From Armigeres subalbatus (taxonomy: Eukaryota > Arthropoda > Insecta > Diptera > Culicidae): 64,000 nt of DNA. The notes under the pieces are model-generated. The model had not been told where the DNA came from, did no database searches, and saw only the letters and a list, made by a program, of their open reading frames with translations. The position numbers were made by a program, and so were the translations under genes. The stretch lies in contig NC_085140.1 in NCBI RefSeq assembly GCF_024139115.2, forward strand, positions 156,080,452-156,144,451, read 5' to 3'. Shown in pieces: positions 23,907-35,190 of this stretch; the stretch's first letter is position 1, and every line of letters begins with the position of its first letter.

Positions 23907-24441
23907 GGGTAAAACGACCTATTATGGAGGGGTTAAGCACCGTGTCAAAATAAAATTAATTTCAAAAATTCTTTAAAAATTACATGTTAGTCTTTTCCTA
24001 TATTGCGGTAGTCGAATAGGTTGCTCGTTAACTATAGATTCGTCAATATTACGTCAATTGTGCTAAACTTATGTTGTTTTATTTTTATTACAATAAAAAC
24101 TAACTACCACAATAATAGGACGCAGGTGCCTATCGTTGCGACATTTTTTGAAGGTCAGTCCTATTGTTGCGGTATTGCATGCAATTCTTATGGAAATCGA
24201 TACCACAACAATAGGACCTTAGCACAACCGCAGTGATAGGCTCAAAGGATTCAAATTTTTAATGAAAAATGTTGTTTTTCATAATTTTGAATGGAATTTT
24301 GTCAAACAAAAGATGTTCTAGTCGTTAATTCGACGAGTTTTAGCGTATCCACAATTGTTTTTAATGCTATTATATCTGGAATGGACTATTTTAACACTAC
24401 CGCAACATTAGGACATACCACAACGATAGGACGTTTTACCC
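23907..24441. mobile_element. MITE with repeated subterminal motif, TA flanks
   Basis: The ends are inverted copies of GGGTAAAACGNCCTAT, with TA outside both (23905-23906, 24442-24443). A motif close to CCRCAACRATAGGAC occurs at least six times inside in both orientations, at about 24107, 24161, 24202, 24228, 24399 and 24419. Such arrays often serve as transposase binding sites. No transposase frame is present. Confidence 0.75.
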
Positions 24442-24794
24442 TATCCTTAATTTTGATTAGATGTATATTACCTGTACAAATGTACTTCCTTCGGTCGAAA
24501 AGTTTAATGGTGATGGTCTTGATGGTTGACAATACTGTATGGGCGATCTCCACCAAGAACTGGTTTTTAAAATTAGCCGAAACCTTGGCGTTGAAGTAAT
24601 GCGGGTTTTTTAATTTATGAAAAATCTTTATTGATGTGAGTATTGACAAGGACTAAGTTGGAGGATCACATTCGAAATGCTCGAGATAAGCTCAATCGAA
24701 ACTTTCCTTCTTGACAATGAAATAGCTCTCAACTTTATATTGACTTAAACAAGGTTTATAAATGTCATTTGTTCATTAATTCAGAAAATATTAT

Positions 24795-24850
24795 TAAAAA
24801 CCGATATTAATCCACCTAACTTTGGTGGCGCCCGTCTCGCGCATTATTAT
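24795..24850. repeat. Short dispersed-repeat fragment
   Basis: ATTAATCCACCTA followed by GGTG and CTCG is shared with 38158-38195. It resembles an end sequence that recurs widely in Aedes DNA elements, but I cannot define an element here. Confidence 0.3.
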
Positions 24851-24925
24851 AATGTGGAAAACACATTGAAGAGGTCAAAATAGCACAGAGGGATAGATTT
24901 TACTATTTCCAACAATTCATATCAA

Positions 24926-27610
24926 TTCACAGCTGGAGCAGACATACGATGGATTCCCACTGCGGGACGTCAAAATCGTCATCGGTGACATGAACGCACA
25001 GGTAGGAAGGAAGGAAATGTATAGACCGGTCATCGGACCTGGTAGTCTGCACACCGTATCGAATGACAACGGCCAACGATGCATAAACTTCGCAGCCTCC
25101 CGCGGAATGGTAGTCCGAAGCACCTTCTTTCCCCGCAAAAATATCCACAAGGCCACATGGAGATCACCTAATTAAGAAACGGAAAACGAAATCGACCACG
25201 TTCTAATCGACGGTAAATTCTTCTCCGACATCACGAACGTACGCACTTACCGCAGTGCGAATATTGAATCCGACCACTACCTCGTTGCAGTATGCCTGCG
25301 CTCAAAACTCTCGACGGTGTACAACACGCGTCGAAGTCGGACGCCGCGGCTTAACATTGGGCGGCTACAAGACGATAGACTCGCCCAAGAATACGCGGAG
25401 CAGTTGGAAGTGGCACTCCCAACGGAAGAGCAGCTAGGCGCAGCGTCTCTAGAAGATGGCTGGAGAGATATTCGATCCGCCATTGGAAGCACCGCAACCG
25501 CTGCACTTGGCACGGTGCCCCCGGATCAGAGAAACGACTGGTATGACGGCGAATGTGAGCAGTTAGTAGAAGAGAAGAATGCAGCATGAGCGAGATTGCT
25601 GCAACACCGCACGAGGGCGAACGAGGCACGATATAAACAGGTGCGGAACAGACAAAACTCCATTTTCCGGAGGAAGAAGCGCCAGCAGGAAGATCGAAAC
25701 CGTGAAGAGACGGAGCAACTGTACCGCGCTAAAAACACACGAAAGTTCTATGAGAAGTTAAACCGTTCACGTAAGGGCCACGTGCCACAGCTTGATATGT
25801 ATAAGTACATAAACGGGAACCTTCTTACGAACGAGCGTGAGGTGATCCAAAGGTGGCGGCAGCACTACGAAGAACACCTGAATGGCGATGTGGCAGACGA
25901 AGATGGCGGTATGGTGATGGACCTGGGTGAACGCGCACAGGACATAATTCTACCGACTCCGGATCTCCAGGAAATCCAGGAGGAGATCTGCCGGCTGAAA
26001 AACAACAAAGCCCCTGGGGTTGACCAACTACCAGGAGAGCTATTTAAACACGGTGGTGAGGCACTGACTAGAGCGCTGCACTGGGTCATTACCAAGATTT
26101 GGGAGGAGGAAGTTTTGCCGCAGGAGTGGAGTGTGTTCCGCACCTGTTTATATCGTGCCTCGTTCGCCCTTGTGCGGTGTTGCAGCAATCTCTCTCATGC
26201 TGCATTCTTCTCTTCTATTAACTGCTCACATTCACCGTCAAGGTGTCGTGTGTCCCATCTACAAAAAGGGCGATAAGCTGGATTGTAGCAACTACCGCGC
26301 AATCACATTGCTGAATGCCACCTATAAGGTACTCTCCCAAATTGTATGCCGTCGACTAGCACCAATTGCAAGGGAGTTCGTGGGGCAGTACCAGGCGGGT
26401 TTTATGGGCAAACGCTCCACCACAGACCAGGTGTTCGCCATTCGCCAAGTACTGCAGAAATGCCGCGAATACAACGTGCTCACACATCATTTATTCATCG
26501 ACTTCAAAGCCGCATATGATACAATCGATCGAGACCAGCTATGGCTGCTAATGCACGAACACGGATTTCCGGATAAACTGACACGGTTGATCAAAGCGAC
26601 GATGGATCGGGTGATGTGCGTAGTTTGAGTTTCAGGGGCATTCTCTAGTCCCTTCGAAACGCGCAGAGAGTTAAGGCAAGGTGGTGGTCTTTCGTGTCTG
26701 CTATTCAACATCGCTTTAGAAGGGGTAATAAGAAGAGCAGGGATTAACACGAGTGGTACAATTTTCAATAAGTCCGTCCAGCTATTTGGCTTCGCCGACG
26801 ACATAGATATTATGGCACGTAACATTGAGAAGATGAAGGAAGCCTATATCAGACTGAAGAGGGAAACCAAGCGGATCGGACTAGTCATTAACACGTCGAA
26901 GACAAAGTACATGATAGGAAGAGGTTCAAGAGAAGACAATGCGAGCCAACCACCGCGAGTTTGCATCGGTGGTGACGAAATCGAGGTGGTAGAAGAATTT
27001 GTGTACTTGGGCTCACTGGTGACTGCCGATACCAGCAGAGAAATTCGGAGACGCATAGTGGCTGGAAATCGTACATACTTTGGACTCCGCAAGACGCTCC
27101 GATCGAATAGAGAGTTCTCCGCCGTACCAAACTGACAATCTACAAAAAGCTCATTAGACCGGTAGTCCTCTACGGACACGAGACCTGGACGATGCTCGTG
27201 GAGGACCAACGCGCACTGGGAGTTTTCGAAAGGAAAGTGCTGCGTACCATCTATGGTGGAGTGCAGATGGCGGACGGTACGTGGAGGAGGCGAATGAACC
27301 ACGAGTTGCATCAGCTGCTGGGAGAACCATCCATCGTTCACACCGCGAAAATCGGACGACTGCGGTGGGCCGGGCACGTAGCCAGAATGTCGGACAGTAA
27401 CCCGGTGAAAATGGTTCTCGACAACGATCCGACGGGCACAAGAAGGCGAGGTGCGCAGCGGGCAAGGTGGATCGATCAGGTGGAAGATGACTTGCGGACC
27501 CTCCGTAGACTGCGTGGTTGGCGACGTGTAGCCATGGACCGAGCCGAATGAAGAAGACTCTTATATACCGCACAGGCCACTTCGGTCTTAGTCTGAATAA
27601 ATAATAATCA
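24926..27610 (+). mobile_element. RTE-clade LINE, 5'-truncated, copy 1
   Basis: One ORF carries an apurinic-type endonuclease followed by RT. The endonuclease C-terminal half has VIGDMNAQVG, HKATWRSP, IDHVLID and SDHYLV. RT has [43 protein letters not shown] and GFADDIDIM. The C-terminal domain has EEFVYLGSLVTAD, ERKVLRTIYGG and RRRGAQRARWIDQVEDDLR and ends at 27551. The tail ends in AATAAATAATAAT at about 27605. Breaks: TAA at about 25174, TGA (Trp codon) at 25587-25589, an inserted inverted duplicate at 26134-26240, TGA at 26626-26628 and a frameshift near 27110. Only the last part of the endonuclease remains. RTE elements copy themselves by target-primed reverse transcription; this copy is dead. 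Confidence 0.9.
26134..26240 (-). repeat. 107-bp inverted duplicate of 25544-25650 inside the same LINE
   Basis: The segment is the reverse complement of 25544-25650 at full length, without gaps and with about four substitutions. It sits between GCAGGAGTGGA and AGGTGTCGTGTG, which are nearly adjacent in sister copies, where only a few bases lie between. The premature TGA at 25587-25589 is also present in the inverted copy (26195-26197). Confidence 0.9.
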
Positions 27611-27619
27611 ATTCATATC

Positions 27620-28000
27620 TATTTGTGGTCATTTGAACGCATTGCAGCAGTTTCTGCAAAAAAGTTTTGTTCGATTTTGATCCTTGGATAAAAACAATGT
27701 TTTTTTTTTCAATAACTCTGGAAGGCAATGGCCGATTTTTTTTTTCAATTTTCACTAGGAAATAACTAGAACGCGTTCCATGTCGATTGCGAGTAAATCG
27801 GATAATGCTAAGTATCAAAGAGTGTGTCTCACATTTTTACACACATAAATACATACATACGCACATACAGACATCACCTCAATTTGTCGAGCTGAGTCGA
27901 TTGGTGTATAACACTATGGGTCTCCGAGCCGTCTATCAAAAGTTTGATTTTAGAAAGGCAAAAACATGGTGGTGCGAAGAGAACATATAAAATATCTTGT
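27620..28000. repeat. Dispersed repeat fragment with ACAT microsatellite
   Basis: Contains a short array of ACATACAT type at about 27840-27870, then CATCACCTCAATTTGTCGAG, GAGTCGATTGGTGTATAA and GTCTCCGAGCC. I recognise this order as one that recurs in Aedes repeats, but the element class is not evident and the ends were not found. Confidence 0.35.
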
Positions 28001-31000
28001 ATTGCTCCTTGCACCGGTCGAGATAAGTGCGATCTTCCATAGTTTACAGTACCCATCGGGCAAGTAAGTACATCGTGCAGCGCGTGGTTTCGGTCGTCCA
28101 AAACTCGATGCTCCACAGTTTTAATATGTTTGAATAGGCACTTCGAACGATCTGGTATCGTTGTACTTTGTGCGGTCGAGAAGTATATCAATTGATATGC
28201 ATTTGATCGTGTTCCTCCGTGGCTTTTTGCGGCCGAATCATAGTAAGTAAATACCGTTGTGTAAAAAAAAAGGCACGGTCGCATCGCTTATCAGAGTGAA
28301 TCCAGATCCAACGATGCCTACCTGTGGTTTTTGTGGAGACGCAGAGGTAAACACGGTTTCAAATAGCAAACATCATCTACTGATATTCCTTCTCTCTTCC
28401 TAACTGACTAGAAAAACGTGACCGGCGCCGTTATTGATCATTCGAATATTTGAGTCACTGAAACTTACACACTGAGAATGCTTGAGCAATCCCAGTCAAT
28501 CATTCTTTATGCAGTTTCACTGATTCTGGTCAATCACGAAGTATTGAGTAGTTAGTCAATGCTAAGCATATATTAATATAAAAATGTTAATCTGAGTAAT
28601 CAGAAAAGTTAATAGGCTCCAGATTAGTAAAAAACCTAATCCCCAAGCTAGCTGATTTTCCCGAATGGTTTTAATATGGTGAATAAGGTGGCTCAAGAAC
28701 AGTTTTTCAAAAACTTTGATTGGCCGGCCGCTTTTTCCGTTCTCCCCTGATGTTATAGACAAAATTGCAGCCAAAGCGATCAATGGTTGGGCGGCGCTAA
28801 TTGGAAGTTTAAATAGAAACATGTATGGAAAAACCAGGGATGGGAAAAATCAAATTTTCAAAAAATCGACGATGAGCAACACTCAACACTTTTAATTATC
28901 AAGTGACAAAAACTCGCAAACGATTAACAATCGTTTGAAAATCGTATCTTGATTTGAGGCATTTACCGTTACATTTAGAACTCTTTTTCCTTGCTACCAT
29001 GAAACCATAACGCCAAATATAGATTGTTTGAATGAAAATTCTGTTTATTATCGTTTGAGTACAAAATTTGAGAAGTTGTCGCCCGCGACAACTTGCCAAC
29101 TGTTTTCACGTGAATAGTTTTCACATGAAAATTGCAATCATTATCGTCTGATAATGATTTAGCCCAACACTGGGAGAAACATCGGGAAACAGTAATTTTG
29201 AATTAACTTGTCTGAAACTCGATTTGTGCAATCCGATTGCACGCTAGACAGGTGCTTGCCGGTAGGTAATAGACAGGTAATTTTGAGCCAGATAGCACTA
29301 TATACGATGACGAATTTTGATATTCATTTAGTACTGGAGTTTTTAATGTTTTATTTGGTGAGCATTATTTGAGATACAAACCGAATAAATCGAATCCCGT
29401 TGGAGCAACTGAGAGGCTACAAATTGGCGCAATACTCCACCCTTTACAAACCACAATATCTAAAACATGGTAATATGTATTTATCTAAAGCATGATATTT
29501 AAAATATGAGATGTGTTACGTGAGAATTATATACAACATAAAAAGTTGCTGAATTCACGAAAAAAGTAATCATTTTCACTTTTCGATGGAAAAAGTTGTT
29601 CCCGAGAATATATCAGTTTTTGCAGGAATTCTCGAAATAATCAAAGAACATTTGGTAATCCACGGATGTGACCACTTGAGAGTAATTGAAATTTTGAAAG
29701 AATTTCTGGGTTTATGCTGGATTCGTTGTTTTCTAGTATTGACTCCAGAAATTGGCTAGCAATTGGTCGAATGAAATTTGATCAAAAGAGAAGCAGCCCA
29801 TCCAATATTTCGTGCATGGTAATGGCCTCCAATGCAGGGTGAAGAATAAATCACTTGAGAACCCTCATTCTATCAAAACTAAAACACAAGTGATGATAAG
29901 ATGATCAATATGATTAGATTTTGTATTCAATGCTTTTCATAATTAAATTCTACAGCGTTAGGCATTTACTATTCTGTTGTTGAATAAAAATCAACTTTAA
30001 TCAAAAGAAACTTCAAGAAGATCTGTACCATATCACCTTTCGTAGACTCTTGATATCTATAAATACGTTCAATATGAATTGTCATTTTCTTTTTAAAAAG
30101 ATTGTGCAATTTCGCCATGCCTTATCTCATTCTTCACAGCAAAAAGTAGATATACGAAAACATCATCATCGTAATGAAGATCAGCTGTTTCATAATTCTC
30201 CGTTCAATGGCCAAAAATTGTGCAAGTCAACTGTGCAGAAGTCGAGAGCATGCACACACTACACGCGCAAGCCAGAGGCCAGAGCCAGAGAGCCATGATC
30301 ATGAATATACTCGTTGGCCGCTGCTGGTCGAGCCGAAGCACATGTTGCCTTGCCGGTTAGTTGGTATCGAATTCTGTCTGCTTCGTCGCCGCATCACATT
30401 CAATGGGCATTTGTGCATCCTCTGCCACTTCGTTGGCACGGGTTGGCACTCAACAGCGAGACAAGTGCCACACTGCGTCTGCCATCCGCCAACCAGCATA
30501 GATTCTGTCCATCGATGAATGCAAGGTCTACGTGACTTCTCGCTATGCTACCATGGCGCATGGGTGTAGCCTTTTTCGTTTTTGTTATTGCCTATTTCAG
30601 TGAAAGTTTGTATTCTCCGGCAGTGTACTGGAAAAGCCGGTCGCAAACATATGATGATGGAAGTATATACTTTAAAATGAATTATAAATCGAAAGGAAAA
30701 CGTTCAAAAGAACTATTACTTAATAACGTTATGACAAACTACATAAAAAATAGTTACAATCAGAATCACTGTTGTAGATATGTCATATATGTTTTTTGTT
30801 GTTTGATAAATATAAAATTGTATAAAAAGTATAAAAAAACAGTTATTTAATGTTTTAAATATTTTTATACAACTCAATGTTCTGCCCACATTTCCAACTA
30901 CATTGTTAAAAAATAAAAGCATAAGGGTAATTTCTACATACTTATGTACTTTTTTCTGAAAAAATAGTAACATAACTTCAATAGAAATAATTGTTGCACA

Positions 31001-31620
31001 TGTTGACTGTTGACAAGAACTAATAAAGATTTATAAAAAAATAGCAGAAAGACGATAGTTTCCAAAGAACATTTCCAAAAAAATATGAAAAGGTGTTTAA
31101 CTATAATTATTTGTAGCATCGACACAACGATACATGTTATTGATACAATAATGACATCAAAATTTCCTTTAACAACATTGACGTAATTGTGAGTATTTTT
31201 TCTTGATTCCATCACAGCGCTGCGGTTTTTTGCTGCTCGAAAAATGCTATACTCATCATATATGTGTATAGCTGTGCCGTACTGTAAGTCCGATGCCGTA
31301 CTGTCGTCACATTTCTGTCACAATCATGTGGTGGTAGTAATTCTATAATCTTTGACTTTTGGGGAAAAAAAGCTTGATAAGATGTAGCCAGAGCAGTTTG
31401 TCTACTTTCTGAAACACCTGATACATATGCACAACATCAAACATTCACGGTCAAGGGATATTCGATCCACTGAGACACAGCATTGCTTCTTTTACTAATT
31501 CCCACTCTTTTCGACTGCACTGATCACGTTCAATGTGTTCACGTAAGATAAAAGGTATTATTTTTAGATAAGCATTTTTTTTGCAAACAGCACATGATTT
31601 GGTTACTTATTTGGTTGACT
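28001..31620. other. Long stretch without supported genes
   Basis: Mainly AT-rich. The interval 30240-30545 is unusually GC-rich for the window and has open frames on both strands, none with a recognisable domain; it could be a host exon or regulatory segment. A perfect short palindrome (AAGTTGTCGCCCGCGACAAC) lies near 29073. An ORF at 30545-30850 starts with a hydrophobic run but quickly becomes low-complexity Lys/Tyr/Asn and is not convincing. Confidence 0.4.
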
Positions 31621-31626
31621 GCTTAC

Positions 31627-31699
31627 CCCATTCGAGAGCTGTGACATAACCAATCGCTAGTAGAACGGCAAAAGTAACTGCAACTCCAAGACTGCTCAT
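31627..31699 (-). CDS. Candidate first exon encoding a signal peptide
   Basis: On the minus strand an ATG at 31699-31697 in the context GAGAAG begins 24 codons with the pattern of a secretory signal: short polar start (MSSLG), hydrophobic core (VAVTFAVLLAIGYV), then TALEWG. It ends at a good splice donor (GTAAGC, 31626 downward) in phase 1. The upstream minus-strand sequence has a TATATAT box at about 31847-31855 and no ATG immediately before. This would be exon 1 of a small secreted protein. A possible acceptor near 31412 opens about 58 codons, but their composition is not persuasive. The mature protein is unknown. Confidence 0.35.
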
Positions 31700-31846
31700 C
31701 TTCTCACTTTAATAAGAACACTGTGCAACGGATATCAGCATCTACACACAATACTCCTCCACAATGGGTGATTTCCGTATTGGACTATATGCACTAAAAG
31801 CATCAATAACTTTTGCCCCAAATTAAGGACACGAATTCCCCTGTTC

Positions 31847-31856
31847 GATATATATG
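31847..31856 (-). promoter_or_regulatory. Possible TATA box for the signal-peptide exon
   Basis: ATATATAT lies about 150 bases upstream of the ATG at 31699 on the minus strand. No clear initiator at the usual distance was found, so this is weak. Confidence 0.2.
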
Positions 31857-32265
31857 ATAGATGCGGTCAGGAAGGTAATTGGTGGTCGGATAAGTACAAC
31901 CGCACGAGTCGAAACTTCGGTATATGTTCACGCGAGACACATCAGTCTAGTTCGGCACTCGGGTATCGACTAACTTCTGCTCGTTTCCATTGCGACGTTA
32001 TAATAGGAGAGCTGTTTCTCTCAGGGAATGCTCTAAATGCAGCCGACGTAGCGAATTCCAATCGGAAAATGCATACACGAGACCGGCCTCTTTTTGTATC
32101 ATATTCCGATAGGTTATCACTTCATGATAATATCATGTGTGAAATATAAATTTGCGTCATGAGGAAATATGAAAGCTCATAACTCAGATTGTAGAGTTCC
32201 TTGAGTCGTAATTTATTATAATTTGCTAATATTTAAGTGGAGAATTTTTGTTATTGACACTATAT

Positions 32266-32480
32266 AGGGTTACTACTCCTAAACTTCATCTCATAGCTCC
32301 GATATTCATCCCATGAAAAACAAAGCATTGAAAAGGAATTTGATTTGTTTCTTATTTTTATGATTTTTTCAGCAGTGAGCACGCATGTTAGCGAAAAAAG
32401 CGACGAAATTGGTGCGTATTTCTTTGTTTTGTGATAAGATGAATATGTTTAGTTAGATGGAAAACGGAACAGTTCCTCTA
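32266..32480 (+). mobile_element. MITE, AGGGGAAC family, copy 2
   Basis: Aligns by eye with 10137-10368 through CATCCCATGAAAAACAAAGC, TTTTTTCAGCAGTGAGCACG and GATGGAAAACGGAACAG. The left terminal repeat is degraded. Confidence 0.55.
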
Positions 32481-32895
32481 TATTAAATTAAAACGTTCAT
32501 ATAAATAAATCTTGTATGCAAGAATAACCCACTATCGAATACATATAGCAATCATTATACCTACATTTATCGCATATCTTGATCCATACGCTCTCAGCGG
32601 TAGAAGCGCGATACTCTACGAGAAATCCGACCATAATTCTCTCTCAGTTTCCGAGGAACCGCGTGTTGTTTCTAATGAATTTGCCCGAAACCGACTGCGA
32701 AGAGTTTCACGTCACTGAGAAGAATGAATTTACTGAATGACACTCGAAATCATATTGTAGCTATGGTACGAAATCGGTAAAATATAAATTTACGGCGCAA
32801 AACATGTGTTACAAATAATTCGAAATTACTTTCGTTGTTGACGTACCTACTTAAATACATTTTTCCGCTACTTTTCACATATTTTTCAATTTTAT

Positions 32896-33115
32896 AGGGT
32901 ATCTGTTCCATTATTAATAACATGCCCCTATATCAATAACATTCGCTAAACAGGTAATTTAGGCTTAATTTGTGTCGTGTTTTGTTGTTATCCGGCTCAC
33001 TGCTGACAAAAAAATCACAAAAGTGATAAATATAACAATTTGCGCACCAATTCTTTGTTTTCGAATGGTATTGATTTGTTGAGTACATGGTATGAGTTCA
33101 AAGAGCAGTTCCCCT
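32896..33115 (-). mobile_element. MITE, AGGGGAAC family, diverged inverted copy
   Basis: On the minus strand it starts AGGGGAACTG and shares GAATTGGTGCGCAAAT and TTGTGATTTTTTTGTCAGCA with the other two copies. The rest has diverged. Confidence 0.4.
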
Positions 33116-33514
33116 ATGTTGTATTTTTGGGTGTCGTTTTCCTTTTCCAGAAATTCACAAACCATTCAAAATCTGAGATGTTGATTGTGGAAAAATGTTG
33201 AAGTTTTTCCTACTTACTAATGCTGGAGTTTGGAGCTTGGGACTATAATTATTTCAATTTTATAAAGTATAGTTTTTTCTAAGTAAAAGAAGGAACTGAT
33301 TTGAGAAAACAGGGTTTAATCGATGAGATTTGAAGTACAGTGATCATTCGCTAATTAAGGCACGACCTCACCCAGACTGAAGAACGCCATTTGCTTATTA
33401 GGACGTGTTAATAACCATCATCGTTGCTTATCTTCTACATTGAATAAAGATAAATTTCACGTCAACGTGGTTTTGACATCACCTTCTGACATTTGGTAAT
33501 TTTTCAGTTAGGTT

Positions 33515-35190
33515 TTGCCTTCGACGTGTTGACGACTAGTCCAATCCGTTTAGCCTCGCTTTTCAGTCTGATGTAGGCTTCCTCCATGCTCTCAAAGTTA
33601 CGTGCCATGATATCAATGTCGTCGGCGAAACCAAATAACTGGAGGAACTTCGTCGAAATCGTACCACTCATGTCAATCCATGCCCTTCGTATTACTCCCT
33701 TCAATGCGATGTTGAATAGCAGACACGAAAGACCATAACCTTGCCGTAACCCTCTGCGCGTTTCGAAGGGACTCGAGAATGCCCCTGAAACTCGAACTAC
33801 GCACATCACCCGATCTATCGTCGCCTTGATCAACCGTATCAGTTTATCCAGAAATCCGTTTTCGTGCATTAGCTGCCATAGCTGGTCCCGATCGATTGTA
33901 TCATATGCGGCTTTGCATAGATGATGTGTGGGTACGTTGTATTCGCGGCATTTGTGCAATGCCTGACGTACGGCGAACACCTCGTCTGTGGTAGAGCGCC
34001 TGGAACTGCCCCACGAACTCTCTTGCAATGGGTGTTAGTCGGCGGCATACATTTAGGGAGAGTTCCTTCCCTAGTAGCACACTTGTCACATATCAGTCAC
34101 TGTGACAAGTGTGCTACACTGCACTGGAGTTGTAACCAAATCGACATGAACTTTGCTACTAGGTACAACCGTTCAGCAATGTGATTGCGCGGTAGTTGCT
34201 ACAATCCAGCTTATTGCCTTTTTTGTAGATGGGACACACGACACCTTCCATCCACTCCTGCGGCAAAACCTCATCCTCCCAAACCTTAGTAATCACCCAG
34301 TAAAGTACTCTAGCCAGTGCCTCACCACCGTGTTTAAACAGCTCTCCTTGTAGTTGGTCAACTCCAGGGGCTTTGTTGTTTTTCAGCCGGTCGATCTCCT
34401 CCTGGATTTCCTGGAGATTCGGAGCCGGAAGTCGCATGTCCTGCGCGCATGCTCCTAGGTTCATTACCATACCGCCACCGTTGTCTGCCATATCGCCATT
34501 CAGATGCTCTTCGTAGTGCTGTCGCCACCTTTGGATCACCTCACGCTCGTTTGTTAGAAGGTTTCCGTTTATGTCCTTACACATATCGGGCTGTGGCACG
34601 TGGCTCTCACGTAAACGGTTTAACTTCGCATAGAACTTTCGTGCGTTATTAGCGCGGTACAGTTCCTCCGTCTCTTCGCGGTCTCGATCTTCCTGCTGGC
34701 GCTTTTTCCTCCGAAAAATCGAGTTTTGTCTGTTCCGCGCCTGTTTGTATCGTGCCTCGTTCGCCCTCGTGCGGTGTTGCAGCAATCTCGCCCATGCTGC
34801 ATTCTTCTCCTCAACTAACTGCTCACATTCGCCCTCATACCAGTCGTTTATCTGATCCGGAGCCACCGTGCCTAGTTCAGCGGTTGCGGTGCTTCCAATG
34901 GCGGATCGAATATCTCTCCAGCCATCTTCAAGAGACGCTGCGCCTAGCTGCTCTTCCGTTGAGAGTGCCACTTCCAGCTGCTGCGCGTAGTCTTGTGCTA
35001 GTCTACCGTCTTGTAGCCGCCCAATGTTAAGCCGCGGCGGACGACTCCGACGCGTGTTGTACACTGTCGAGAGTTTTGAGCGCAGACATACTGCAACGAG
35101 GTAGTGGTCGGAATCAATATTCGCGCTGCGGTAAGTGCGTACGTTCGTGATTTCGTCGATTAGAACGTGGTCGATTTGGTTTTCCGCATT
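33515..35190 (-). mobile_element. RTE-clade LINE, copy 2, truncated at both ends
   Basis: Minus-strand frames (35064-34159, then 34028-33515) run from the end of the endonuclease (NQIDHVLID, SDHYLVAVC) through [24 protein letters not shown] and the RT core TFGFADD equivalent (LFGFADDIDIM), stopping at VVNTSKAK. Compared with copy 1, it keeps the Trp codon (TGG) at the site that is TGA there. It lacks 18 bases near the start, has lost part of the catalytic region (HHLCKAAYDT replaces a longer stretch), carries a 92-bp hairpin insertion at 34071-34162 and ends abruptly without the LINE 3' tail. Loss of the 3' end suggests later DNA-level truncation. Confidence 0.88.
34071..34162. mobile_element. 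Small hairpin MITE in RTE copy 2
   Basis: Ends CTAGTAGCA and TGCTACTAG are inverted. Just inside, TAGCACACTTGTCACA and TGTGACAAGTGTGCTA form 16-bp perfect arms around a 10-base loop. The insert interrupts the RTE reading frame at about 34159. Confidence 0.7.

Noticed and set aside
27874..28284. 136-codon minus-strand frame
   Set aside because: No domain, includes repeat and microsatellite sequence, and lacks coding composition.
31919..31950. Plus-strand core promoter (TATATG then ATCAGT)
   Set aside because: The spacing of about 23 bases is too short for a TATA and initiator pair, and no gene follows on that strand.
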